Below are positions 38,396-46,848 of a DNA stretch of 64,000 nt, in pieces (positions within the stretch are counted from its first letter, which is position 1; each line of letters begins with the position of its first letter). The translations under genes and the position numbers were made by a program. The notes beneath the pieces are model-generated. The model searched no databases. It had not been told where the DNA came from and saw only the letters and a list, made by a program, of their open reading frames with translations. The DNA comes from Bacteroidota bacterium (GTDB lineage Bacteria > Bacteroidota > Bacteroidia > Chitinophagales > BACL12): the NCBI GenBank assembly GCA_016706865.1, contig JADJIS010000003.1, positions 124,001 to 188,000 of the forward strand, in the 5' to 3' direction.

Positions 38396-40597
38396 TTATT
38401 TTATGTATATCAGATGAAAAAGCCGATTATATTCCTTACCTGTAAGTTCGAGAATATAACTGCCCTGTTCCTGTAATTTATTTTTTTGGATTGGAATTGT
38501 ATTTGAATTGATGTTTCCTTTTAAAATCATCCTTCCTGTGATGTCCCGTATTGTATATGTCTCAAAATTTTGCAGAATATAATTTTCCGGAAATACTTTC
38601 AACTCCTCACCATGCCATGGATTAGGATATAAAATAATATCCTCTTTCTGATCTATATCATGTATTCCTGTTACCGCCCAAACTTCATAGGCCGAACCAT
38701 CCAACATTACCGGAGTAAGATCATTTAATACTCCTGTGGCACCGGTAATATTAAATATGATGGAACTATCACCACTTTCTATCATGATGCCAGCAATATT
38801 ATCCTCTACAATAAATCCTAATTTTCCAATTTGGCCATATCCACCCTTATTAATATAATTTGTATTAACAGCACCAGCGTCAACTCTCGGTTCAATTGGT
38901 TTGTAATTTAATGTGATCAGCTCATCCTCTACAATTCCAAACCAGGAATCAATAAAATACACAGATAAACCAAGAGAATCAACTATAAATGGAGCTCCTT
39001 CATAACTGATCGTAAATTCCACTCCATAAATTTCATCAATAGGAATTGCTTCCGTTCCCAACATGATAGGTATTTCATTATATCCGGAATGTAAAATAAT
39101 TCCTGCTGTATTTAACCAGATAGGAAAATCACCACCATCTGATAATCGTAGATCAAATACAGCATGACCTGATCCGTAATTCGAAATTATAGCAGTTGTA
39201 TCATCTTCATTAATTTCACCATCACCCAAACAATCGGCGTATTTTGCATTTAAAAATAATCCTGTAGAATCTGGCCAAAGATCTGCATTGTATCCCATCC
39301 AATCATCGGTAATGATGTCGCGCGGCGGACCTGTAAATAAATATCCGGTTCCTAACGGGAAAAGATCGCTCATATCCACCAACCCCGAATTATCAGCATC
39401 TCCTGGCCATACACAATTAAAAACACATTCGGGGAAATTGCCTAATTCATCAGACCCTACAATTAAATATTCTTTTTCCCTTTCCGGCGTTTCGGTATCT
39501 ATAAATCCGGATAAAACAAATGGATAATCGGAGTCGTAAAAATTGTTTGTTATAATATTGGTAAGTTCAACGTCACCCGCATCCTCCAGAATTATTTGTT
39601 CCGAAATATAATTTCCGTCCTCATCTAATTTAATTAATACAGTTTTTGTTCCGGATACCAAATACTGAACAGTTAAAATATAATACGAACCATCAATATG
39701 TTGCACTACATCATGTGCCACAATTTTATAACCGGGATCTGGAAAGAGTATATCTATTAATATTGGAAATCCGTCAATGGTATCAAAAACTGCAAAATAG
39801 ATTTGCGAGGAATCCAAATTATTCCCTACCACTGCAGTTCTAAGTGCCTTTACCTTTTTTACTCCATTTATTAATATACTGTCTCGGCCCCATTCATGAA
39901 ATTCAATAGAATCCAGTTCATATACCAACCAAACATATGGTATGTAAGTTGGGCCATATGATCCTGTCAGTATATTGCCATAACCAGTTAGTTCTGCATC
40001 ATTAATAATTAATTTCTCGTCAGATATTGTAACCGGATAATAATAAGACACCGAGTCCAATAAGATTTCTGTATCCAAAGTATTGTATACATGTAATTTT
40101 CCGTTTGCATAACCATACAACGTGTAATTGTCAAAACCATTTTTAAATCCTCTTACGCTAACTCCACTGCCTAAACCACTGTCGTCCGACCAGTCTTCGG
40201 TTGTTGCAATTAGATCTCCGGTATTGTAATCCAACTCTATTCCCCAAATGGAGGTATCCGCATTGGCAAATCCAGTTATGTAGATCAATGCAGAATCCTC
40301 AGAAAAATCCAGGTTATTAGGATATTCAACATAATCATTCTTCCCAAATTGTCTGAACCAGATCAAATTTCCCTCATGATCTAACCTGATCACGGAAAAG
40401 GTAATTGTATCCGACTCGCCTCCATTGATAATGGAAATATATTCTCCGGAGGGGCCGTTCAATATTTGAGAGGCTTCATCCTGCATACCTGAGCCGCCAA
40501 CATATACCCAAGGTGCAAGCTGAGCCTTCATTTGCTGGGAATAGCAGAGCAGAATAAAAAATATAAAAAGGACTTTTTGGCGATAGATCTTATTCAT
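38396..40597 (-). CDS. T9SS cargo with dockerin-like and cohesin-like regions
   Basis: The 733-residue protein, first in the minus-strand block, has a signal peptide (ending QMKAQ), propeller-like units (about 25-375), and then two Ca-binding-like loops, GDADNSGLVDMSD and DCLGDGEINEDD, about 60 residues apart, which recall the two halves of a dockerin or EF-hand pair. A beta-sandwich region follows (about 505-630, from NEIPIMLGTEAIPIDEI), similar in feel to cohesin-type domains. The T9SS sorting domain (IILYPNPWHGEEL to LFHLIYIK) ends it. The promoter for the whole block should lie in the 129 nt upstream. Cohesin and dockerin calls are by pattern only. Confidence 0.75.
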   Translation of the reverse strand: MNKIYRQKVLFIFFILLCYSQQMKAQLAPWVYVGGSGMQDEASQILNGPSGEYISIINGGESDTITFSVIRLDHEGNLIWFRQFGKNDYVEYPNNLDFSEDSALIYITGFANADTSIWGIELDYNTGDLIATTEDWSDDSGLGSGVSVRGFKNGFDNYTLYGYANGKLHVYNTLDTEILLDSVSYYYPVTISDEKLIINDAELTGYGNILTGSYGPTYIPYVWLVYELDSIEFHEWGRDSILINGVKKVKALRTAVVGNNLDSSQIYFAVFDTIDGFPILIDILFPDPGYKIVAHDVVQHIDGSYYILTVQYLVSGTKTVLIKLDEDGNYISEQIILEDAGDVELTNIITNNFYDSDYPFVLSGFIDTETPEREKEYLIVGSDELGNFPECVFNCVWPGDADNSGLVDMSDLFPLGTGYLFTGPPRDIITDDWMGYNADLWPDSTGLFLNAKYADCLGDGEINEDDTTAIISNYGSGHAVFDLRLSDGGDFPIWLNTAGIILHSGYNEIPIMLGTEAIPIDEIYGVEFTISYEGAPFIVDSLGLSVYFIDSWFGIVEDELITLNYKPIEPRVDAGAVNTNYINKGGYGQIGKLGFIVEDNIAGIMIESGDSSIIFNITGATGVLNDLTPVMLDGSAYEVWAVTGIHDIDQKEDIILYPNPWHGEELKVFPENYILQNFETYTIRDITGRMILKGNINSNTIPIQKNKLQEQGSYILELTGKEYNRLFHLIYIK

Positions 40598-40726
40598 TAT
40601 TTAACTATTGATACCAAAGATGATGGGATTTAAAATAGCAACCAAGAATTTATTTGCGTATTTTTAACCATTAAAATCGACATAAAAATTTATAATTGAT
40701 TGATAATCAATAATATATATTAACTT

Positions 40727-42184
40727 ATGGTTGAAAATAATAATTTAATATTGGATTCGTCCTTTTGGAATATATATGAAAAACTGACTCAAGAGGAGGC
40801 CGAAGAATTTTGTGCCTTTACAAAGTCGGAATTAATTGACCAAACCCGGCATTTGGGAAAATTTGCGGAAGGCATTTTGCATTTTAGAAACAATATAGAT
40901 GAAAATGCAGCAGAGAGATTATATAACAGTGTATTCGAAAAAAAAGGATTCAATGTTCAGGTGATAAGTAATTATCTGTCAGATCTGAAAAAAGTGCTCC
41001 TGCAATTTCTTCAGATAAGTTGGATCATGGAAAACGAAAATATTAAAAGCTGGGCATTATCAGAAATGTTTCTCAAAAAAGGTTTACTCCGGCAATTTGA
41101 AAAATTAAATGATGATGATTTAAATGATGAACAATATCAATCGCCTGAAAATTCGTTTTTTACATTTAAAAAAAGACTTCTCAAAGATGAATACGCAGCA
41201 GCCCTTGCAAAAAAAAGAGAATACGGATTATTAGAACCTGTGATTCATGATTTCCAACAATATTATTTGTTGGAAACAATGCGTATGTATTGCGAATTAG
41301 TGAACAGAAAAAATTTGCGTTCTCAGGATTTTGACGAATTACAATTGCAAACTTTTATACAATACTTCAAAAATGTTCAACTGGTTCAGGATATAGATCC
41401 TTTGATAGAATTGTATTACCAGGTATTTAATTTTTTGCGCGATTTAAATGATGAAGAGGCATTCAAAAAATACAAATTATTATTGGCCCGTTTAATTAAA
41501 TCCATGCATCCTAAAACTGCCCGTGAGATCTGTTTATACGGGCAAAATCAGTGCGTAAATCACATCAATCTGAATCACACTAACTGGCTTGCCGAACTCT
41601 TTGATCTTTATAATTTAATGCTCATGGAAAATATCATGTACGAAGGCCCCTATATGACGCAATATACCTTTAAAAATTATGTAACGGTGGCATTGCGATT
41701 AAAAGAATTTGAACGGGCTAAAGATTTTGTGGAAGTATATCAGGGCAGGTTGCATCACGATTTTAAATTTAATGCCTATCACTATAATCTCGCCGCAATT
41801 TATTTTGAAAAAAACGAATTTTCTGAGGCAATGGATGAATTAAATAAAATACAATTCACCGACCCGGTTTATTATCTCGACTCCAGAAGTATGTTGCTGA
41901 AAATTTATTATGCCGATAAAGATCATGATGCAATTTCTTCCTTATACAATTCAGTGCGCGTTTATTTATTAAGAGGGAAACAACTTTCCAAAAAACAAGC
42001 AGATCTCTACCGCAATTTATTTTTATATACCTACAAATTATCCATGCTCAATATCAATAAAAAGGTTTTAGGAAATGCCCTATACAACGAAAGAAAACAA
42101 AGTCTTAAAACCAAGGTAATAAATGCTTCGGTGGCGAATAAGAATTGGTTGTTGGAGAAGATAAATGAAACAATGAAGGAATGA
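40727..42184 (+). CDS. Helical-repeat (TPR-like) protein, unknown
   Basis: Not recognised as a named family. The 485-residue protein has no signal peptide or membrane segment and is almost wholly helical and charged, with TPR-like units in the second half (for example FNAYHYNLAAIYFEKNEFSEAMDELNKI). It is likely cytosolic and a scaffold or partner protein. It is divergent from the cargo block and is followed by repeats and dnaK, with no sign of shared function. Its stop codon (…NETMKE) lies in the first units of an octamer repeat. Confidence 0.7.
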   Translation: MVENNNLILDSSFWNIYEKLTQEEAEEFCAFTKSELIDQTRHLGKFAEGILHFRNNIDENAAERLYNSVFEKKGFNVQVISNYLSDLKKVLLQFLQISWIMENENIKSWALSEMFLKKGLLRQFEKLNDDDLNDEQYQSPENSFFTFKKRLLKDEYAAALAKKREYGLLEPVIHDFQQYYLLETMRMYCELVNRKNLRSQDFDELQLQTFIQYFKNVQLVQDIDPLIELYYQVFNFLRDLNDEEAFKKYKLLLARLIKSMHPKTAREICLYGQNQCVNHINLNHTNWLAELFDLYNLMLMENIMYEGPYMTQYTFKNYVTVALRLKEFERAKDFVEVYQGRLHHDFKFNAYHYNLAAIYFEKNEFSEAMDELNKIQFTDPVYYLDSRSMLLKIYYADKDHDAISSLYNSVRVYLLRGKQLSKKQADLYRNLFLYTYKLSMLNINKKVLGNALYNERKQSLKTKVINASVANKNWLLEKINETMKE

Positions 42185-42370
42185 AGGGATGAAGGAATGA
42201 AGTCAACAGTGGGCAGTGGCACTGGGCAGTTTGAAGCATTGGATGATTTTCGTCTGAACTGGCAACACAGTGAACAGTCGCAGTCGCAGTCGCAGTTTGA
42301 AGCATTGGAAGATTTTCCTCCGAACCCAACCCCTTCAACTCCTTCAACCCCTTCAACTCTACTAAGGAAA
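42171..42370. repeat. Octamer and other short tandem repeats after the TPR-like gene
   Basis: GAATGAAG-type 8-bp units (42171-42201) start inside the gene's last codons. They are followed by GGCAGTG-like units, CAGTCG hexamers (42276-42295) and CTTCAACCC 9-mers (42330-42360). A 33-bp segment starting CAGTTTGAAGCATTGGA occurs twice (42227-42259 and 42293-42325), and part of it again at 42442-42457. No credible gene is present. Confidence 0.75.
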
Positions 42371-42459
42371 TATAATATTAAATAAAGAACAAGGAATAAA
42401 GAACCCGTCGATGGACGGACAGGCAACAACAATCCTCCCCCGGATGATTTTCCTCCGTT

Positions 42460-42765
42460 TTGAACTCAGAACCCCGAACTCAGAACCCCGAACTCAGAAC
42501 TCAGAACCCAGAACTGAAACATGTAGTGATCGACGCAGGAGATCTACTACATGTCAGAACCCAGAACCCCGAACCCAGAACCCAGTACTCAGAACCCAGT
42601 ACTCAGAACCCAGAACCCAGAACCCCGAACTCAGAACCCCGAACTCAGAACCCCGAACTCAGAACCCCGAACCCAGAACCCCGAACCCAGAACCCAGAAC
42701 CCCGAACCCAGAACCCAGAACCCAGAACCCCGAACCCAGAACCCAGAACCCAGAACTCAGAACAA
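42460..42765. repeat. Second heptamer array (CAGAACC-type) with a palindrome insert
   Basis: Some forty 7-bp units (CAGAACC, CAGAACT, CCGAACT, CCGAACC, CAGTACT) run from 42460 to 42765. They are interrupted once by a hairpin at 42519-42554 whose arms are ACATGTAGT and ACTACATGT with inner GATC/GATC. Frames across it read as RTQNPEP or EPRTPN in all phases and are not genes. The array ends about 90 nt before dnaK. Confidence 0.9.
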
Positions 42766-42855
42766 AAAATCTGTCACGTTGTCATAAATTTACCAATGGT
42801 ATAATCATTGACTTGGCAACCGTGCATTAAAAGCGTAAATAAAAAAAAGCAAGAT

Positions 42856-44766
42856 ATGGGAAAGATCATTGGTATTGACTTAGGAACTACAAACAGTTGT
42901 GTATCCGTAATGGAAGGAAATGAACCGGTTGTTATTCCGAACGATGAAGGTCGCAGAACTACGCCTTCCATCGTGGCATTTTTGGAAAATGGTGAACGCA
43001 AAGTGGGTGATTCCGCAAAACGTCAGGCCATTACAAACCCAAGAAAAACAATTTCAAGTATCAAACGATTCATGGGTCATCGCTATAGCGAAGTTGCAAA
43101 TGAGATCGGTATGATGAGTTATGAAGTGGTGCGTGGCGATAATGATACTGCGAGAGTTAAAATTGGTGACAGAATGTATACACCACAGGAAATTTCTGCC
43201 ATGGTGTTACAAAAAATGAAAAAAACGGCAGAAGATTATCTTGGAACGGAAGTTACCGAAGCAGTTATTACTGTTCCGGCATACTTTAACGATTCTCAGC
43301 GTCAGGCAACAAAAGAAGCCGGCGAAATTGCAGGACTTACAGTAAAACGTATCATAAATGAACCAACAGCAGCAGCTTTGGCATATGGTATGGATAAGCG
43401 TCATAAAGACATGAAAATTGCAGTGTTTGACCTTGGTGGTGGAACATTCGATATTTCTATTTTGGAATTAGGTGATGGTGTGTTTGAAGTGAAATCAACA
43501 AACGGTGATACACATTTGGGTGGTGACGATTTTGATAAAAAGATCATCGACTGGTTGGCAGATGAATTTAAAAAAGAAGAACCAAATATCGATCTTAGAA
43601 AAGATCCAATGGCCTTACAGCGCTTAAAAGAAGCTGCTGAAAAAGCTAAGGTGGAATTATCTTCCTCTATGGAGACGGAAATTAATCTACCTTATATAAC
43701 TGCCATCGACGGAGTTCCAAAACACCTTGTTAAAAAATTATCCCGTTCAAAATTTGAGCAATTAAGCGATGATCTTATTCAACGCACATTGCGCCCTTGT
43801 GAAGCTGCATTTAAAGATGCAGGTTATGCAAAAACTGATATTGATGAAGTGATCCTGGTTGGTGGTTCTACCCGTATTCCTAAAATTCAGGAAGTAGTGG
43901 AACAATTCTTCGGAAGAAAACCAAATCGCAGCGTAAATCCGGATGAAGTAGTTGCCGTTGGTGCAGCAATTCAGGGTGGAGTTTTAACAGGGGAAGTAAA
44001 AGATGTATTGTTGTTGGATGTAACTCCGCTCTCTTTAGGTATTGAAACTTTAGGTTCAGTATTTACCAAATTGATAGAATCAAATACTACGATCCCATCT
44101 AAAAAAAGTGAGGTATTTTCAACCGCAGCTGATAATCAGAACCAAGTGGAAATTCACATTTTACAAGGTGAACGTTCCATGGCAAAAGATAACAGAACCA
44201 TCGGTCGATTTATATTAGATGGTATTCCGCCATCACGCAGAGGTGTTCCGCAAATTGAAGTAATATTTGATATTGATGCCAATGGTATCCTGCATGTTAC
44301 AGCAAAGGATAAAGGAACCGGTCGCGAACAAAGTATCCGTATTGAAGCCTCCACAGGTTTAAGTGATGATGAGATCAAACGCATGCGTGATGAAGCGAAA
44401 GCAAACGAGGAAACTGACAAACAGGCACGTGAAAAAGTGGAGAAATTAAATAAGGCCGATGGAATGATATTCGAAACCGATAAACAATTAACGGAATTCG
44501 GTGCGAAGTTGAGTGATGGTGCTAAAAAACCAATTGAAGATGCCTTGGCCGAATTACGCGAAGCGCATAAATTACAGGATGTTGCCGCTTGCGATGCAGC
44601 CATGGAGAAATTAAATACTGCATGGAATAACGCAAGTCAGGAAATGTACGCCGCTCAACAAGGTGCACAAACAGAAAATCCAACTTCAGATCAAACACAA
44701 ACTAATGAGTCGGCAGATAATAATAATGCAAAGACAGATGATGTTGAGTTTGAGGAAGTGAAGTGA
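42856..44766 (+). CDS. dnaK: DnaK, Hsp70 chaperone
   Basis: DnaK is the ATP-driven main chaperone of the cytosol, acting with DnaJ and GrpE. The start is set at 42856 (MGKIIGIDLGTTNSCV), the invariant N-terminus; an ATG 48 nt upstream adds a non-conserved leader. About 636 residues, as usual. Visible are the nucleotide-binding motifs IGIDLGTTNS, VFDLGGGTFD and VGGSTRIPKIQ, the linker DVLLLDVTPLSLGIET, the substrate-binding domain to about 505, the helical lid and the conserved acidic end DDVEFEEVK. No dnaJ or grpE is adjacent. Its stop codon is the start of a GAGTAAT-type repeat, and three small hairpins follow. Confidence 0.98.
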   Translation: MGKIIGIDLGTTNSCVSVMEGNEPVVIPNDEGRRTTPSIVAFLENGERKVGDSAKRQAITNPRKTISSIKRFMGHRYSEVANEIGMMSYEVVRGDNDTARVKIGDRMYTPQEISAMVLQKMKKTAEDYLGTEVTEAVITVPAYFNDSQRQATKEAGEIAGLTVKRIINEPTAAALAYGMDKRHKDMKIAVFDLGGGTFDISILELGDGVFEVKSTNGDTHLGGDDFDKKIIDWLADEFKKEEPNIDLRKDPMALQRLKEAAEKAKVELSSSMETEINLPYITAIDGVPKHLVKKLSRSKFEQLSDDLIQRTLRPCEAAFKDAGYAKTDIDEVILVGGSTRIPKIQEVVEQFFGRKPNRSVNPDEVVAVGAAIQGGVLTGEVKDVLLLDVTPLSLGIETLGSVFTKLIESNTTIPSKKSEVFSTAADNQNQVEIHILQGERSMAKDNRTIGRFILDGIPPSRRGVPQIEVIFDIDANGILHVTAKDKGTGREQSIRIEASTGLSDDEIKRMRDEAKANEETDKQAREKVEKLNKADGMIFETDKQLTEFGAKLSDGAKKPIEDALAELREAHKLQDVAACDAAMEKLNTAWNNASQEMYAAQQGAQTENPTSDQTQTNESADNNNAKTDDVEFEEVK

Positions 44767-45150
44767 TGAAGTGAGTAATGAGTAATGAGTGATGAGTTTG
44801 CCTAGACCGCAAGTGAGAGTCTCGCTAATGTAAAACGCAAGTGAGGCTCTCACTTTTTTAGTGAGGGTCTCACTGGGATGGGGAAATGAGTGATGAGTTA
44901 TGAGTAATGAGATTGCTCCTCGTGAGCCGGAGCTTTTACTCTTGACTATTGACTATTGACGATTAGGTGAGTAGTGAATAGTGAGTACTGAGATTGCTCC
45001 TCGTGAGCCGGATGGTTTCACTCCTGACTAATTTCGAGAGTCGTGAACCGTGAATACGACTCAGGTAACATTGGAGCTTTGATTTTGGGATTAAACTTTT
45101 TTCTTAATTGGGTCATTCTCATTACTCATAACTCATTACTCATTTTCGTG
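44764..45150. repeat. GAGTAAT repeats and mirrored ATTACTC repeats after dnaK
   Basis: Units of GAGTAAT/GAGTGAT (44770-44798 and 44887-44912), TTGACTA units (44942-44960) and GAGTAGTGAATAGT (44968-44990) on one side face ATTACTCATAACTC units (45119-45145) in the opposite orientation. A 20-bp segment GATTGCTCCTCGTGAGCCGG occurs twice (44911-44930 and 44992-45011). No gene is supported in this 460-nt space before the GNAT gene. Confidence 0.78.
44812..44874 (+). terminator. Three small hairpins after dnaK, the middle one T-tailed
   Basis: AGTGAG-NNT-CTCRCT occurs three times: 44812-44826, 44840-44854 and 44860-44874. The middle copy is followed by six T residues, like a rho-independent terminator, about 75 nt after the dnaK stop. 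The repetition of a terminator-sized hairpin is unusual. Confidence 0.6.
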
Positions 45151-45230
45151 AATCGTCAATCGGAGCATATTCACCACTCACCATTCACCACCCGACTGTC
45201 AAATTTATTTCTGAATTTTGCACATACATT

Positions 45231-45689
45231 ATGAAACAAATTAGCATCTCTGCAACTGAAAGGATTAGTCTGGTAAATTTCGGCTCCACCGAATACGATG
45301 AAATTGTGGCGCTGCGCTATGAAATATTGCGCAAACCATTAAATCTGCACTTCACATCAGAGCAACTCGCTGCCGAATCGGATTATTTCCATCTGGCATA
45401 TTATCAGAATGAGAAATTAATCGCTTCACTTATTCTGGTTCCCGAAGGAAATGGTAAAATGAAAATGAAACAAGTTGTAGTTGCAACCGGACATCAAGGA
45501 AAGGGAATAGGAGCTAAGTTGATCTTTGCAGCGGAACAATTGGCTGTGGAGAAGGGATATAATTTCATTTATTGCCACGCTCGCGACACGGCAGTTCCTT
45601 TTTATTTAAAACTCAACTACAAACAGGTAGGAGAAATGTTTGAGGAAGTTACCATACCACATTGGGAAATGGAAAAGGACCTGTATTAG
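45231..45689 (+). CDS. GNAT family N-acetyltransferase
   Basis: The 152-residue cytosolic protein has the GNAT fold. The acetyl-CoA-binding motif is QVVVATGHQGKGIGAKLI (Q-x-x-G-x-G pattern), followed by the helix and strand YNFIYCHARDTAVPFYLKLNYKQVG typical of the ElaA/YitI-like group (small, with H-A-R-x-x-A-x-x-F-Y). The acceptor substrate is unknown. It stands alone between the dnaK repeats and a convergent RlpA-like gene, and its stop lies in a terminator hairpin. Confidence 0.87.
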   Translation: MKQISISATERISLVNFGSTEYDEIVALRYEILRKPLNLHFTSEQLAAESDYFHLAYYQNEKLIASLILVPEGNGKMKMKQVVVATGHQGKGIGAKLIFAAEQLAVEKGYNFIYCHARDTAVPFYLKLNYKQVGEMFEEVTIPHWEMEKDLY

Positions 45690-45700
45690 GCCCTTTTTCT
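45674..45700 (+). terminator. Terminator overlapping the GNAT stop codon
   Basis: AAGGACCT and AGGCCCTT pair (one mismatch) around GTATT, followed by TTTTTCT. The stop codon TAG lies in the loop and right arm. Confidence 0.65.
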
Positions 45701-45719
45701 ATAGGTTAAATCTAAGCGT

Positions 45720-46271
45720 TTATTTTCTTTTTTTCTGATCCTTATTCGCATAAAAAACTTCCCAATCAATAAGATCACGGATTGGAGATATACCCACAAC
45801 TCTGGTATTATCATATTCTATTGCTCTTACCTTGATCATTTCAACAGGTTCCAAAGGAAGATCTGCAGGTCTGATAAAAGTGATCATATTTTTGGTTGGA
45901 TCCGGGATGATCTCGATCAAAACTTTCGTTAAACCGCTGGCGATAAAGTTCAGTTTTGAGGCTCCGGTTTCAGTCAGGTCAATGGATCGTTTGCTATTAT
46001 AAGGCATTCTGTCATTGATACGAACAATAATTGTGGAATCGTTTCGGAGATTGGTCACTTTTACCCAGGTTCCCAAGGGCAGCGATTTATGGGCTGCAGT
46101 CATTTTATCCTGTGTAAAAATTTCTCCGTTTGCGGTTTTTCTCCCCACAAACTTATCGTGGTAAAAACTCGCTGTCCCCGTTTCAGTCTTGGCGTGTTGT
46201 GCATAACCCACCGCTATAACCGAGGTTAACAGCAATGTGAACAGCATTCGCATAAACATAATAGGCTTCAT
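45720..46271 (-). CDS. RlpA-like septal ring lytic transglycosylase family protein
   Basis: The 183-residue protein has a signal peptide (ending VIAVGYAQ) and a double-psi beta-barrel: GTASFYHDKFVGRKTANGEIF, AAHKSLPLGTWVKVTNL and VRINDRMPYNSKRSIDLTETGASKLN. The family has the active His and Asp, seen here in TAAHKSLPLG and INDRMP, and cuts peptidoglycan strands lacking stem peptides in proteobacteria. The SPOR domain of E. coli RlpA is absent, as is common in Bacteroidota. About 60 C-terminal residues (from FIRPADLPL) do not match a domain I know. Periplasmic. Confidence 0.88.
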   Translation of the reverse strand: MKPIMFMRMLFTLLLTSVIAVGYAQHAKTETGTASFYHDKFVGRKTANGEIFTQDKMTAAHKSLPLGTWVKVTNLRNDSTIIVRINDRMPYNSKRSIDLTETGASKLNFIASGLTKVLIEIIPDPTKNMITFIRPADLPLEPVEMIKVRAIEYDNTRVVGISPIRDLIDWEVFYANKDQKKRK

Positions 46272-46363
46272 TTATTGATGTAAGTTAGTTAATACAGGGT
46301 GTATTGCCAAATTTTAGGCCACTCTGTTATCCACATAGATAGGATGGAGCCGTTTCTGAAAGG

Positions 46364-46756
46364 TCAGATAACCATAAACTTCCTGGTTATATAACCAGCG
46401 TTGGTGTCGAAACGTATGATATAAGTGCCACAATTAACAGCACCTGTAAGATTGATAATGCTACCATCCGGCTTCCCGCTCAGGTTTTCAAGTTCTACTA
46501 TCTGACCTGTGCCATTTACAATGATATAACCATAAACCTCAATGTTTACAGCAGATATCGTGAGAATCGGATTTAATCTTTGTAGTGGATTTGGTGAAAC
46601 GGATATCGTTTGATCAAATGCTAATTTTAACTCAGGAGCCTCATTTCCTGTGTTTATAGCGCCACAAATTCCGCTTTTAGATGCTTTTGCAATTTGACCA
46701 CTCACTGAAAAGGTCAGTAAAATGGAAAATATCATGAGTAAGCTGCGTAGTTTCAT
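46364..46756 (-). CDS. Very small secreted protein made mostly of a T9SS-like tail
   Basis: The 130-residue protein has a signal peptide (ending SVSGQ, residue 21), only about 27 residues of linker with a single Cys (KSGICGAINTG), and then an 80-residue module that looks like a T9SS type A sorting domain: ISVSPNPLQRLNPILTI, VYGYIIVNGTGQIVELENL and the closing NCGTYIIRFDTNAGYITRKFMVI. A protein that is hardly more than a sorting signal is odd; it may be a remnant of a larger cargo or a small secreted factor. No neighbour explains it. Confidence 0.65.
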   Translation of the reverse strand: MKLRSLLMIFSILLTFSVSGQIAKASKSGICGAINTGNEAPELKLAFDQTISVSPNPLQRLNPILTISAVNIEVYGYIIVNGTGQIVELENLSGKPDGSIINLTGAVNCGTYIIRFDTNAGYITRKFMVI

Positions 46757-46848
46757 ATCAGGTCAAATTTAAACTGGTTGCACAATGACTATGACAAAAG
46801 TAATCAAAAATTTAAATTTTCAAAATATTGTTCAAACATTGTTTGGTA

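Noticed and set aside
42411..42830. Three overlapping open frames rich in E-P-R-T-Q-N before dnaK
   Set aside because: Same cause as above: tandem CAGAACC-type units. The frame at 42808 that runs into dnaK also has a better start at 42856.
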